Positions 36,301 through 45,109 are shown, numbered from the stretch's first letter. The stretch: DNA of 64,000 bases from Curtobacterium sp. Leaf261 (GCF_001422205.1 NZ_LMMJ01000011.1:152-64151); one strand, 5' to 3'. Translations and numbers: made by a program. The notes: generated by a model not told the origin, from the letters alone.

Positions 36301-36606
36301 TCAGGGATACACCTTGAGTCCATACCCGCGAATGTCTCCTCGCGGTGACTTGGGCATTCTCGGTTCGATGAGGTCCCATGCGCGGTTCGACTGGTCGGGT
36401 TTCAACAGATGCGTGCCGATCGGTCTCGCGACGAGGTCTGCGAGCTGGAGACCCGCGCTGTTCGCCTGTTTGCTCGCGATCCGGAACCGGAAGGTCTCCG
36501 CCATCCCACGCATGCGGGTCGAGTCCATGATCCTGCGGAACTCGAGCTCGAGCTCCTTGTCCTCGTTCTTCCCGCGACTCTCGAACACGACGAAGGTCTC
36601 CCGACG
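36301..36606 (-). pseudogene. Truncated DUF3800-domain gene (C-terminal remnant)
   Basis: The minus strand encodes about 96-100 residues ending in a proper stop at 36301: VVFESRGKNEDKELELEFRR, then ASKQANSAGLQLADLVARPI, KPDQSNRAWDLI and a final GYGLKVYP. This is the C-terminal third of a DUF3800 protein, a family with an RNase H-like fold often found in accessory DNA. The normal N-terminal two thirds, with the DxSG motif, are missing: homology stops about 18 bases from the promoter of the divergent phosphatase gene. Codons such as TTG, AAA and CAT, rare in neighbouring genes, suggest acquisition from elsewhere. It cannot be a functional enzyme in this form. Confidence 0.8.
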
Positions 36607-36636
36607 CGCGGCTCGCGAGACCGTAGGCTGCTGCGC

Positions 36637-37353
36637 ATGGCCACACTCATCCTCGTCCGCCACGGCCGCACCACCGCGAACGCGACCGGGGTGCTCGCCG
36701 GGCGGACCGCGGGGGTCCGACTCGACGACGTCGGCCGCCAGCAGGCCAAGCGCACCGCGGAGCGGCTGGCCGTCGTCCCGCTCGTCGAGGTGGTGTCGAG
36801 CCCGCTCGAGCGCTGCCGCCAGACGTCGAGGGCGATCCTCGACCTGCAGCCGGACGGCACCCCGACGAGCATCGACCGCGCGATCACCGAGTGCGACTAC
36901 GGGGAGTGGCAGGGCCGACCGCTCAAGGACCTCGCGCAGGAGCCCATGTGGAAGGTCGTGCAGTCCCAGCCGTCCGCCGCGGTGTTCCCGGGCGGCGAGT
37001 CGATGCAGTTCATGCAGTCGCGGGCCGTCGCTGCCATCCGGCGGCACGACGCAGCGGTCGAGGCCGAGCACGGGGCCGGGGCGGTGTGGGCGGCGGTCAG
37101 CCACGGCGACGTCATCAAGGCGATCCTCGCGGACGCCCTCGGCATGCACCTCGACCTGTTCCAGCGCATCACCGTCGGGCCCGCGAGCGTGTCGATCATC
37201 CACTACGGGGAGCAGCGCCCCGACGTCGTCGCGACGAACACCGACTCGGGCGACCTGTCGTGGCTCCGGACCGCGAAGCCCGAGGCGGACGCGGCGGTCG
37301 GCGGTGGCGCAGGGCACGAGCCAGCAGGCAGTGCGGGAACCGCATCCGCCTGA
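36637..37353 (+). CDS. Histidine phosphatase (MSMEG_4193 type)
   Basis: 238 residues. The phosphohistidine motif is LVRHGRT (His9), the second active-site His lies in AVSHGDVIK, and SSPLERCRQT gives a further phosphate-binding Arg. The length and the sequence LDDVGRQQAKRTAERL match the actinobacterial MSMEG_4193 group. TAGGCT ends seven bases before the ATG. It begins the conserved set phosphatase, DUF3090, SCO1664-like; the following gene starts 34 bp downstream. The substrate of the group is not known to me. The Gly/Ala-rich last 20 residues are probably disordered. Confidence 0.9.
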   Translation: MATLILVRHGRTTANATGVLAGRTAGVRLDDVGRQQAKRTAERLAVVPLVEVVSSPLERCRQTSRAILDLQPDGTPTSIDRAITECDYGEWQGRPLKDLAQEPMWKVVQSQPSAAVFPGGESMQFMQSRAVAAIRRHDAAVEAEHGAGAVWAAVSHGDVIKAILADALGMHLDLFQRITVGPASVSIIHYGEQRPDVVATNTDSGDLSWLRTAKPEADAAVGGGAGHEPAGSAGTASA

Positions 37354-37387
37354 ACGCCGTCCAGACGCCCGAACCTAGGATGGATCC

Positions 37388-38002
37388 ATGCCCACAATCG
37401 TCCACGGGTTCGACTGGCCGGATCGGGTCGTCGTCGGCACCGTCGGCCAGCCAGGATCGCGTTCGTTCTACCTGCAGGCCCGCGACGGCCGTCGTGTCGT
37501 CAGCGTCGGTCTCGAGAAGCAGCAGTCCGCTGCCCTCGCCGAGAAGGTCGAGGAGATCCTCGACGACCTCATGCGCGAGGACGGGAACCCGGCGCACGTG
37601 CCCACGAGCACCCCGGTGGAGCTCGTCGACAACGACCCGTTGGACCAGCCGGTCGCCGAGGAGTTCCGCACCGGCGCGATGAGCCTCGGCTGGGACCGGG
37701 CGACGGCGCAGATCGTGATCGAGGTGCTCCCCATCGTCGACGAGGAGGACGTCTCCGAGTCCGACGACGACCCCGAGGCGCTCGCCTGGGAGCCGCCGGA
37801 GATCCTCGTGGTTCGGATACCGGTCGGCACGGCGAGGGCCTTCGCCAAGCGCACGCTCGAGGTCGTCGGGGCCGGTCGTCCGATCTGCGACGTCTGCGGG
37901 TACCCGATCGACCCCGACGGACACGAGCACACCTTCCCCGACGGCGGCACGATGCCCGCCGACGAGATCCCCGATGACCTGTCGTCCCTCGACGACGACT
38001 GA
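37388..38002 (+). CDS. DUF3090 family protein
   Basis: 204 residues, complete. The opening VHGFDWPDRVVVGTVGQPGSRSFYLQARDG and VSVGLEKQQSAALAEKVEEILDDL are characteristic. Near the end RPICDVCGYPIDPDGHEHTFP holds two cysteines and two histidines in a zinc-ribbon-like arrangement. TAGGAT precedes the ATG, so an internal leaderless promoter is possible within the cluster. It is found almost only in actinobacteria between a histidine phosphatase and an SCO1664-like kinase; its activity is unknown. Its stop overlaps the next start by one base. Confidence 0.92.
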   Translation: MPTIVHGFDWPDRVVVGTVGQPGSRSFYLQARDGRRVVSVGLEKQQSAALAEKVEEILDDLMREDGNPAHVPTSTPVELVDNDPLDQPVAEEFRTGAMSLGWDRATAQIVIEVLPIVDEEDVSESDDDPEALAWEPPEILVVRIPVGTARAFAKRTLEVVGAGRPICDVCGYPIDPDGHEHTFPDGGTMPADEIPDDLSSLDDD

Positions 38003-38799
38003 TGGCGTCCGAGCCGGGATCCGCCGGGCCTGACGACCCGGGCGCAGAACTCGACGACGAACTCGTCGTCGAAGGCCGCATCACCACCGCCTCGAACGCG
38101 ACGTTCCTCGGTGCGATCGGCGACACGGCCGTCGTCTACAAGCCGGTCGCGGGGGAGCAGCCGCTCTGGGACTTCCCAGACGGCCGCCTCGCGGACCGCG
38201 AGGTGGCTGCGCACCTGCTCTCCGAGGTGCTCGGCTGGAACGTCGTCCCGAGGACGTGGCTCCGTGACGGCCCGTACGGCGAGGGCATGGTGCAGCTCTG
38301 GCAGGACATCGACGAGGAGCAGGACCCCGTCGACCTGCTGCCCGTCGGGGACGTCCCCGACGAGGGCTGGCTGCAGGTCCTCGAAGGTTCGGACGAGCGG
38401 GACCGCCCGGTCGCACTCGTGCACGAGGACACCGACGTCCTCCGTCGGATGGCGGTGTTCGACGTGCTGGCGAACAACGCCGACCGCAAGGGTGCGCACG
38501 TCCTCGCGATGGAGGACGGCCACCGCTTCGGGGTCGACCACGGTCTGACCTTCCACACCGACCACAAGCTGCGGACGGTCCTCTGGGGCTGGGTCGGGTC
38601 ACCCCTCTCGCAGCAGGAGCTGGCGGGTGTCGAGCGGGTGCGGACCGCGCTCGACACCGGGCTCGCGGACGAGCTCGCACCGCTGCTCACCGACATCGAG
38701 ATCCTCGCGCTCATGGAGCGAGCCGAGGTCCTGTACGCCGAGGCCCGGTTCCCGCGCCCGCGCGGCCGCATGCCGGCCGTGCCGTGGCCCCTCTTCTGA
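38002..38799 (+). CDS. SCO1664 family protein (phosphatidylinositol 3/4-kinase-like)
   Basis: 265 residues. LGAIGDTAVVYKPVAGEQPLWDFPDG carries a candidate ATP-binding lysine; VFDVLANNADRKGAHVLAM and HRFGVDHGLTFH supply Asn, Asp and His-Gly elements like those of PI3/4-kinase- and HipA-type folds. ATG 38002 shares its first base with the stop of the DUF3090 gene. Whether it phosphorylates a lipid, a protein or a small molecule is unproven. The C-terminus (PRPRGRMPAVPWPLF) is conserved in the family as I remember it. Confidence 0.9.
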   Translation: MASEPGSAGPDDPGAELDDELVVEGRITTASNATFLGAIGDTAVVYKPVAGEQPLWDFPDGRLADREVAAHLLSEVLGWNVVPRTWLRDGPYGEGMVQLWQDIDEEQDPVDLLPVGDVPDEGWLQVLEGSDERDRPVALVHEDTDVLRRMAVFDVLANNADRKGAHVLAMEDGHRFGVDHGLTFHTDHKLRTVLWGWVGSPLSQQELAGVERVRTALDTGLADELAPLLTDIEILALMERAEVLYAEARFPRPRGRMPAVPWPLF

Positions 38800-38825
38800 C
38801 CGTCCCGTCGGTCACGTGACCACCT

Positions 38826-38872
38826 GACGGCCGGGAGGCCCGGGTCGTCCTGGCACCGTCCCTCCCCACCGA
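38826..38872. repeat. Degraded copy of the GGACGGGAGG family
   Basis: GACGGCCGGGAGGCCCGGG, then CCTGGCACCGTCCCTCCCC, follow the family layout, but the arms no longer pair well. It lies between convergent genes, upstream of the second-family hairpin. Confidence 0.55.
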
Positions 38873-38957
38873 CACGGCCGGACGGCCGCTGGCGCGTCGC
38901 TCCGGAACCGGCGGCGTGGGCCCACAGTCCGGCGGTTCCCACCGCACAACGCCACCC

Positions 38958-38999
38958 TGGCCGCTTCTCGCAGGGAGATATCTCTGCGAGAAGCGGCCA
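38958..38999. repeat. Second copy of the TGGCCGCTTCTCGCAG hairpin
   Basis: TGGCCGCTTCTCGCAG (38958-38973) pairs perfectly with 38984-38999; the inner bases GGGAGATATC extend the stem. GGTGTCTTGCGG follows, matching GGTGTTTTGCGG after the copy at 26670. It too sits between convergent genes. Confidence 0.9.
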
Positions 39000-39028
39000 A
39001 CCTGGTGTCTTGCGGAAGGGGAGTGGGG

Positions 39029-41074
39029 TCAGTACCAGCCTCGGCCGAACATGCCGTCGATGTCCGCGGCGCCACCGAAGGCGGCTCCGCCACCGCGGCG
39101 GGAGCCGAGGTACGAGCCGACGACCGCGGCCCCGAGGTCGTCGGCCTCGGGAGCGACGACCGTGCCGCCGACCCGCTTGGCCATCGCGTCGATGAACCGT
39201 GCGAGCCCGGGGTCGTCGCCGAGCCGGAAGAAGCTCGTGTGTGCGCCGAGCCGGGCGGAGTTGTCGAGCTCACGGACGGCGTACGCGACCGTCAGGGGGT
39301 GCGGCGGGTAGCTGAAGAACACCTCGCCGTCGGACTCCAGGTGCGAGGTCGGCTCGCCGTCGGTGACGATGAGGAGCACCGGCTGCGCGTTCGGGTGCTT
39401 CCGGAAGTGCCGGTTCGCGAGGAGGAGCGCGTGGTGCAGGTTCGTGCCCTTGTCCCACTGCGCGTCGAGGCCGACGAGCTCCTCGATGTCCATCACCGAT
39501 GCCGACCGACCGAACTGGATGAGCTGGAGCTCGTCACCGCGGAACCGGCTCGTGATGAGCGTGTGGAGGGCGAGGGCCGTGCGCTTCATCGGCACCCAGC
39601 GGTCCTCCATCGCCATCGAGAACGAGGTGTCGACGAGCAGTGCGACGCAGGCCTGGGTCCGCGCCTCGGTCTCCTGCACCTCGACGTCCCCGATCTCGAT
39701 GCGGACGCCCGAGGCCGTCGAGCCGCCGGCGCCTGCCGTGCGGACGATGGCGTTGGTGATGCTCCTCGTGACGTCCCACGGCTCGGTGTCGCCGAAGGCC
39801 CACTCGCGCGTCGCCCCGGACAGTTCACCCGCGGCACCGGCACGACGGAGGTCGCGGTTGCCCTGCCGACCGGACATCTTCTCGGCGACGTCGCGGAGCA
39901 GGGCCTTGCCGAGCTGCCGCATCGCCTTCGGGGTGAGCTGGAGCTGACCGTCGGCGCCCCGGCGCATCGAACCCGAGTCCCGGAGTGCGCGCTCGAGTTC
40001 CTGCAGCGTCCGGGCATCGACCCCGGCCTGGTCGCCGAGTTGCTTCGTGATGGTGTCGAGGTCGAGGTCGTCGAGCTGTGACCCCTGCCGGTCCTGTGCG
40101 AGCTGTTCGGCGAGGGCATCGAGGTCGGCGAGGTCCTGGAACACCCCGGTCCCGTCGCCGAGCCCGAGGCCCTGCTCGCCGTCCATGCCCTCGCCCCCGC
40201 CCCAGTCCTCGCCCGGACGGAGCCCGCGGAGGGTCTCGTCGAGCTGCCCGAGTGCGCCCATCAGGTCGGGCGAGCCGAACGCCTGCTGTGCGAGGGCGTC
40301 GAGCTCGTCCCGCTGCTCCTGGGTCATCGAGTTCCGCATGCGCTGGGCTGCGGCGGCGCGGGCGGCCATCGCGTCGATGAGCTCGTCGACGTTCTCCGGC
40401 CCCTCGGGGAAGAAGTCGCCGTGCTTGCCCATGAAGTCGTCGAAGTCCTCCGGGGTGTCCGTCCCGGCGGCGTGTGCCTCGAGGAGCTCGTTGAGGTCGC
40501 CGAGCATCTCCGTGATCGCGGCCCGGTCGGCGTCGGTGGCGCCCTCGAGCGCCTGCTTCATGCCGGCGAACCGCTGGTCGAGCATCTCGCGACCGAGGAG
40601 GTCCTTGATCTTCTCGAAGTCCTCGCGGCCCTTCTGGCTCTGCCAGCGGTAGTCGTTCAGCTCCGCGACGGCACCGGCGGGCGAGGGCGGCAGGCTGTCG
40701 AGCTGCATCTCGGCGAGGGCCCGGTCCCCGTCGTCCATGAGCGCATCGCGGGCGAGCTGCTTCCGTTCCTCGAGCACCGCCTCGTCGAGGAGGGCCCGGA
40801 TCTCCTGCAGGGTGCCGTCGAGGTTGTGCTGCCGGGTCAGTTCGCGACGCTTCTCGGCGACGCGGCGTGCCAGGTCGTCGAGGCCCGCCTGGTCGCGACT
40901 CCCACGGCGGAGGAACTCCCGCATGGCACGCTCGGGGGAGTACCCCGCCATGACGTCCTGTCCGATGGCCTCCATCGCCTCGGACACGTCGACCGGTGGC
41001 GCGAGGGGGTCCGGACCGCCCGCGTACCTCGAATAGCGTGAGTCGCGGTGCAGGCGACGATTCGTCCTAGCCAT
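39029..41074 (-). CDS. VWA-domain protein paired with an AAA ATPase
   Basis: 681 residues. The N-terminal 450 are helical and charged, with long possible coiled coils (ARRVAEKRRELTRQHNLDG, DALAQQAFGSPDLMGAL). The C-terminal 200 form a von Willebrand factor A domain: the metal site is DTSFS at residues 482-486, with KGTNLHHAL and VTDGEPTSH as the other metal loops. GGAGG precedes the ATG at 41074. It follows the AAA gene, separated by 101 bp, on the same strand. Such pairs resemble the chelatase BchI/BchD and MoxR/VWA systems and probably insert metals or remodel a target complex; the target is unknown. Confidence 0.88.
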   Translation of the reverse strand: MARTNRRLHRDSRYSRYAGGPDPLAPPVDVSEAMEAIGQDVMAGYSPERAMREFLRRGSRDQAGLDDLARRVAEKRRELTRQHNLDGTLQEIRALLDEAVLEERKQLARDALMDDGDRALAEMQLDSLPPSPAGAVAELNDYRWQSQKGREDFEKIKDLLGREMLDQRFAGMKQALEGATDADRAAITEMLGDLNELLEAHAAGTDTPEDFDDFMGKHGDFFPEGPENVDELIDAMAARAAAAQRMRNSMTQEQRDELDALAQQAFGSPDLMGALGQLDETLRGLRPGEDWGGGEGMDGEQGLGLGDGTGVFQDLADLDALAEQLAQDRQGSQLDDLDLDTITKQLGDQAGVDARTLQELERALRDSGSMRRGADGQLQLTPKAMRQLGKALLRDVAEKMSGRQGNRDLRRAGAAGELSGATREWAFGDTEPWDVTRSITNAIVRTAGAGGSTASGVRIEIGDVEVQETEARTQACVALLVDTSFSMAMEDRWVPMKRTALALHTLITSRFRGDELQLIQFGRSASVMDIEELVGLDAQWDKGTNLHHALLLANRHFRKHPNAQPVLLIVTDGEPTSHLESDGEVFFSYPPHPLTVAYAVRELDNSARLGAHTSFFRLGDDPGLARFIDAMAKRVGGTVVAPEADDLGAAVVGSYLGSRRGGGAAFGGAADIDGMFGRGWY

Positions 41075-41106
41075 TGCGTGCCTCCAGTCCGATGCGTCCG
41101 CATCCG

Positions 41107-41151
41107 CTGCGTCCGGTGCTGCTGCGTCTGGTGCTCCTGCGTCTGGTGCTG
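41107..41151. repeat. Three 15-bp tandem repeats between the AAA and VWA genes
   Basis: CTGCGTCCGGTGCTG, CTGCGTCTGGTGCTC and CTGCGTCTGGTGCTG run head to tail at 41107-41151. They make up most of the short gap between stop and start. Confidence 0.85.
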
Positions 41152-41175
41152 CTCCCGCCGCCGGCGGCGCGGCAG

Positions 41176-42564
41176 TCAGATCCCGTACGCCGCTTCGCCA
41201 TCTCCGGACTCCTTGCTGACCCGGCGGGCGAGGAAGAGTCCCTCGAGCGCCAGCTCGATCGCACCCGCGCGCTGACCGTCGGTGGTCGCACCGAGCCGCT
41301 CGGCGACCTCGTCGTAGAGTCCGCTCTCGCCGAGTGACGGCAGGCCGGTCAGGAAGTCGCGCGCGGTGACCTGTTCGCCGGTCGTGACGAGGACGCCGCC
41401 CTCGAGCGCGTCGACGAGCACGCCGAAGTCGAGGCCCCGGAAGTGCGCACGGACCGTCTCGGCGGTGGCCGTCCGGAGCAGGTGCTCGAGGATCTCCTCG
41501 GCCCGGTCCTCTTCCCCCGACTCGAACTCGATCTTGCCGCCGAGCACGTCGACCGCGGTCTCGAGGTCGATCGGCCTCGCGACCGCCTGCTCCTCGCCCT
41601 GCCGGGTCGCCCGGTGGATCGCCGCGGCGGCGATCGTCTCGGCGCCGGCGATGGCGAACCGCGCGCTCACGCCGCTCCGCTGGTCGACGGAACTCGACTC
41701 GCGGAGTGCCCGCGTGAAGCGCGCGAGGATCTCCACAAGCGCGTCGGGGACCTCGGCGGTGAGCTCGGCCTCCTGCCGGATCACGGCGATCTCGTCGGCG
41801 AGCTCCGTCGGGTAGTGCGTCCGGATCTCGGCACCGAAGCGGTCCTTGAGCGGCGTGATGATCCGACCGCGGTTCGTGTAGTCCTCAGGGTTCGCGCTCG
41901 CCACGACGAGGACGTCGAGCGGGAGCCGCAGGACGTACCCGCGGATCTGGATGTCCCGCTCCTCCATCACGTTGAGCATCGCGACCTGGATGCGCTCGGC
42001 GAGGTCGGGGAGCTCGTTGATCGCGACGATGCCGCGGTGGCTCCGCGGGATCAGGCCGAAGTGGATCGTCTCCGGGTCGCCGAGGCTCCGCCCCTCCGCG
42101 ACCTTCATCGGGTCGACGTCACCGATGAGGTCGGCCACCGAGGTGTCCGGGGTCGCCAGCTTCTCGACGTACCGCTCGGCGCGCGGGCGCCAGTCGATCG
42201 GCATCGCGTCGCCGAGATCGGCGGCGCGGCGCTGACTGGAGGCCGTGATCGGCTCGTAGGGATGCTCACCGAGCTCGGACCCCGCGATCACCGGCGACCA
42301 CTCGTCGAGGAGTCCGGCCAGGGTCCGGAGCAGCCGGGTCTTGCCCTGCCCGCGCTCGCCGAGGAGCACGATGTCGTGCCCGGCGATGAGCGCGCGTTCG
42401 AGCTGCGGGATGACGGTGCTCTCGAAGCCGTGGAGGCCGGGCCAGGGGTCACGGCCCTCGCGGAGTGCGGACAGGAGGTTGTCGCGGATCTCGACGCGCA
42501 GCGACTTCTGGACGTGTCCAGAGGCCCGGAGCTCGCCGACCGAAGCGATGGTAGGTCGGGTCAC
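41176..42564 (-). CDS. AAA ATPase, magnesium-chelatase/sigma54-activator-like
   Basis: 462 residues. Walker A is GERGQGKT at 69-76. The Walker B and sensor region lies in HRGIVAINELPDLAERIQVAMLNVMEERDIQIRG, with NPEDYTNRGRIITPLKDRFG after it, typical of the ChlI/BchI clade. The C-terminal part includes an arginine-rich lid (VSARFAIAGAETI). It precedes the VWA gene in one transcript. Together they form a chaperone-like pair similar to magnesium chelatase subunits I and D, but with no porphyrin genes nearby, so a different target is likely. Confidence 0.9.
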   Translation of the reverse strand: MTRPTIASVGELRASGHVQKSLRVEIRDNLLSALREGRDPWPGLHGFESTVIPQLERALIAGHDIVLLGERGQGKTRLLRTLAGLLDEWSPVIAGSELGEHPYEPITASSQRRAADLGDAMPIDWRPRAERYVEKLATPDTSVADLIGDVDPMKVAEGRSLGDPETIHFGLIPRSHRGIVAINELPDLAERIQVAMLNVMEERDIQIRGYVLRLPLDVLVVASANPEDYTNRGRIITPLKDRFGAEIRTHYPTELADEIAVIRQEAELTAEVPDALVEILARFTRALRESSSVDQRSGVSARFAIAGAETIAAAAIHRATRQGEEQAVARPIDLETAVDVLGGKIEFESGEEDRAEEILEHLLRTATAETVRAHFRGLDFGVLVDALEGGVLVTTGEQVTARDFLTGLPSLGESGLYDEVAERLGATTDGQRAGAIELALEGLFLARRVSKESGDGEAAYGI

Positions 42565-42669
42565 TCCTGCAACGCTACGCCTCCGTCGCGGACAGGATCG
42601 CGGGTCCGGGCGTACCGTCGCTCAGCGTGCCGCTGCCGAGGGTGCGCGGTCACGGAAGGGACACCCGCG

Positions 42670-44148
42670 ATGAGCAGTGCGAGCGCGGTCGGTGAGAAGC
42701 CGGTCGAGAGCCTGGTACCGGCCCGGATGGACCGACTGCCGTGGACCAAGTTCCACTGGTCGGTCGTGGTGGGGCTCGGCGTGTCCTGGATCCTCGACGG
42801 CCTCGAGATCCAGATCGTGTCGAACGCCGGGTTCCAGAAGGACCTGGGACTCGTCACGCAGCAGGTCACGAGCCTCGGGACCATCTACCTCGTCGGACAG
42901 GTCGTCGGCGCACTGGTCTTCGGGCGTCTGTCGGACCGTCTCGGGCGGCGGAAGCTCTTCATCCTGACGCTCATCATCTACCTGGTCGGCTCCGGCGTCG
43001 CGGGGTTCGCGCAGGACTTCTGGTTCCTTGCGGTGTTCCGGTTCATCGCCGGACTCGGCATCGGCGGCGAGTACGCGGCGATCAACTCCGCGATCGACGA
43101 GCTCATCCCGTCGAAGTACCGCGGCCACGTCGACATCGCGATCAACGGCACCTACTGGGGCGGTGCCGCGCTCGGTGCATTCGCGAACGTCTTCCTGCTC
43201 AACACCGACTACTTCGCCGAGAACGTCGGCTGGCGGATCGGCTTCTTCCTCGGCCCGGTGCTCGGCATCGCGATCATCTTCCTGCGACGGCACATCCCGG
43301 AGAGTCCGCGGTGGCTGATGACCCACGGGTACGAGCAGCAGGCCGAGGCGACGGTCTCGGAGATCGAGGCGAAGGTCGAGAAGGACACCGGGCAGCGGCT
43401 CCCGGACGTCGACAAGTCGCTGGCGATGTCGGTGACCCCGACCGACCGCGTCGGGTTCCTGAAGATCGTCAAGGTGCTGTTCTCGCAGTACCCGACCAGG
43501 ACACTCGTCGGCGCGACGATGATGATCACGCAGTCGTTCCTCTACAACGCGATCTTCTTCACCTACGCACTCGTCCTGACGAACTTCTACGGGCTGAGCA
43601 CCGCCCAGACGTCGATCTACTTCTTCCCGTTCGCGATCGGGAACCTGCTCGGGCCGCTCGTGCTCGGCCGGTTCTTCGACACGTGGGGTCGTCGGCAGAT
43701 GATCTTCCTGACGTACCTGGTGTCCGGGGTCGTGCTCGCGGTGTCGGCCTTCCTGTTCCAGGCGGACGTGCTGTCCGCGACGACGCAGACGGTGTTCTGG
43801 TGCATCTCGTTCTTCTTCGCATCGGCGGGCGCGTCCTCGGCGTACCTCACCGTCAGCGAGATCTTCCCGCTCGAGATGCGGTCCCAGGCGATCTCGTACT
43901 TCTTCGCACTCGGGCAGATCTTCGGGTCGGTCGCGCCGCTCATCTACGGTGCGTTCATCGGTGACGGATCGAGCCGCGAACCGCTGTTCTGGGGGTACCT
44001 GATGGGTGCCGCGATCATGATCCTCGGCGGGGTGGTCGCCTTGATCTTCGGGGTCGACGCTGCTCGGAAGGGCCTGGAGTCCGTGACGCAGCCCTTGTCC
44101 GTGTTGACCGACGGGTCGTCCGATCGACGGGCGAAGTCGAAACGCTGA
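42670..44148 (+). CDS. MFS transporter of the sugar/acid proton-symporter type
   Basis: 492 residues, 12 helices. GRLSDRLGRRKLFIL is MFS motif A, and the second-half equivalent is GRFFDTWGRRQMIFL; RWLMTHGYEQQAEATV after helix 6 and PLEMRSQAISYFFALGQI fit the SP/AAHS-like symporter group. GGAAGGGA lies about eight bases before the ATG at 42670. Relatives carry sugars, metabolites or aromatic acids into the cell. The GntR and LysR genes downstream on the same strand may regulate transport or use of the substrate, though neither is tightly linked. Confidence 0.88.
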   Translation: MSSASAVGEKPVESLVPARMDRLPWTKFHWSVVVGLGVSWILDGLEIQIVSNAGFQKDLGLVTQQVTSLGTIYLVGQVVGALVFGRLSDRLGRRKLFILTLIIYLVGSGVAGFAQDFWFLAVFRFIAGLGIGGEYAAINSAIDELIPSKYRGHVDIAINGTYWGGAALGAFANVFLLNTDYFAENVGWRIGFFLGPVLGIAIIFLRRHIPESPRWLMTHGYEQQAEATVSEIEAKVEKDTGQRLPDVDKSLAMSVTPTDRVGFLKIVKVLFSQYPTRTLVGATMMITQSFLYNAIFFTYALVLTNFYGLSTAQTSIYFFPFAIGNLLGPLVLGRFFDTWGRRQMIFLTYLVSGVVLAVSAFLFQADVLSATTQTVFWCISFFFASAGASSAYLTVSEIFPLEMRSQAISYFFALGQIFGSVAPLIYGAFIGDGSSREPLFWGYLMGAAIMILGGVVALIFGVDAARKGLESVTQPLSVLTDGSSDRRAKSKR

Positions 44149-44385
44149 GCGCTGTCCGGTATGTCGGATTGAACATGTTTGGCTCCGGAACGCGTCCGCT
44201 GCGACTCTCTGTCGCACGGGCGCGTTCAGGCATCGCCGCCCGTACTCGACCCACCGGGAGGCACCATTGCACGTCCGACCTGATCGCCACACGTCAGTGC
44301 TGGTCCTCCCCACACGGCGGACCCGACGATCGATCCCGATGCCGACGGTGGGCAACCTGTCCACGAGTCCCTCGGCGGTGAGAGT
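44149..44385. other. 237-bp gap with a weak palindrome, no convincing gene
   Basis: ATGTCGGATTGAACAT (about 44161-44176) has matching ATGT/ACAT ends and might bind the GntR product. The remainder is GC-rich, with an out-of-context open frame at 44169 that shows no protein-like composition. Confidence 0.4.
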
Positions 44386-45084
44386 GTGGTGATGCACAGC
44401 ATCGACACCATGGCCGACCACGCGGCATCGGACGGGATCCTCCGCCGCAACCTGCTGCGTGACGCGGTGTTCCAGCGGCTCCTCACCCGGATCCTGCGAC
44501 TGGACTACCGCCGCGGACAGCGCTTGCGTCTCGATGCGATCGCCGCGGACATGGGCGTCTCGAGGACCCCGGTGCGCGAGGCGCTCGTACCGCTCGAGAC
44601 CCTGCGACTCGTGAGCGTGCAGCGGTACGTCGGCGTGGTCATCGCGCCGTGGGGCGTCGAGAACATGGTCGAGCGGCTCCGGATCGTGCAGAACATGCTC
44701 GACGTCCCGGCGTCCGAGCGGGCCTCGATCCCGTCGGCCGACGTCTGGGACCCGGCAGAGCTGGAGCGGTGCGCATCGCAGGTCGGACTGTTCGCCGCGC
44801 TCGCGGAGTGGGTCCTTCGCCGGTTCGGGCACCCGGTCAGCGCGGACTGGGTCGCATCCCAGCGGCCGGTGCTCGACCTCTTCTACTCGATGGACGTCGC
44901 GTCCGTGCACGGGATCGACATCAGCGTCGGAGCGGCAGAGCGCGGAGCGCTGCTCATCGACGCGCAGGCGGCCGTGCTGGCGCTCGACCTGCGTCGAGCG
45001 GCGGTGGCGCTGGACGCGTTCGCCGACGACGTCGTGCGTGTCGGAGACCGCTTCCGCCCCGTGGTGTCATCACGGATTCCGTGA
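44386..45084 (+). CDS. GntR-family transcriptional regulator
   Basis: About 232 residues. The N-terminal winged helix includes RLDAIAADMGVSRTPVREALVPLETLRLV, the diagnostic GntR helix-turn-helix. The rest is helical but does not show the full His/Asp metal-site pattern of an FCD domain; it is short and divergent. The start could be GTG 44386 or ATG 44392, two codons apart. Its stop codon lies inside a 19-bp palindrome upstream of the lysR gene, so its end overlaps the control region of the next gene. Ligand unknown. Confidence 0.85.
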   Translation: MVMHSIDTMADHAASDGILRRNLLRDAVFQRLLTRILRLDYRRGQRLRLDAIAADMGVSRTPVREALVPLETLRLVSVQRYVGVVIAPWGVENMVERLRIVQNMLDVPASERASIPSADVWDPAELERCASQVGLFAALAEWVLRRFGHPVSADWVASQRPVLDLFYSMDVASVHGIDISVGAAERGALLIDAQAAVLALDLRRAAVALDAFADDVVRVGDRFRPVVSSRIP

Positions 45085-45086
45085 TG
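45068..45086. promoter_or_regulatory. 19-bp palindrome over the gntR stop and lysR promoter
   Basis: CATCACGGATTCCGTGATG has perfect 9-bp arms around one T. It covers the expected -35 zone of a TATGGT -10 box (45093-45098) before lysR, so binding there would block that promoter. The GntR protein or LysR itself are the obvious candidates. Confidence 0.65.
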
Positions 45087-45109
45087 GATCGGTATGGTGA
45101 TCGTGGCAC

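Noticed and set aside
36301..37317. A 338-residue minus-strand protein including the DUF3800 part
   Set aside because: The upstream two thirds are antisense to the histidine phosphatase gene and show no DUF3800 similarity; only the last 100 residues do.
41443..42669. N-terminal extension of the MFS symporter gene
   Set aside because: The frame stays open over the AAA gene on the other strand by chance; the ATG at 42670 has a good ribosome site and starts the conserved protein.
44169..44381. Small gene between the MFS and gntR genes
   Set aside because: The frame has Arg/Ser/Cys-rich composition, no ribosome site and no recognisable pattern.
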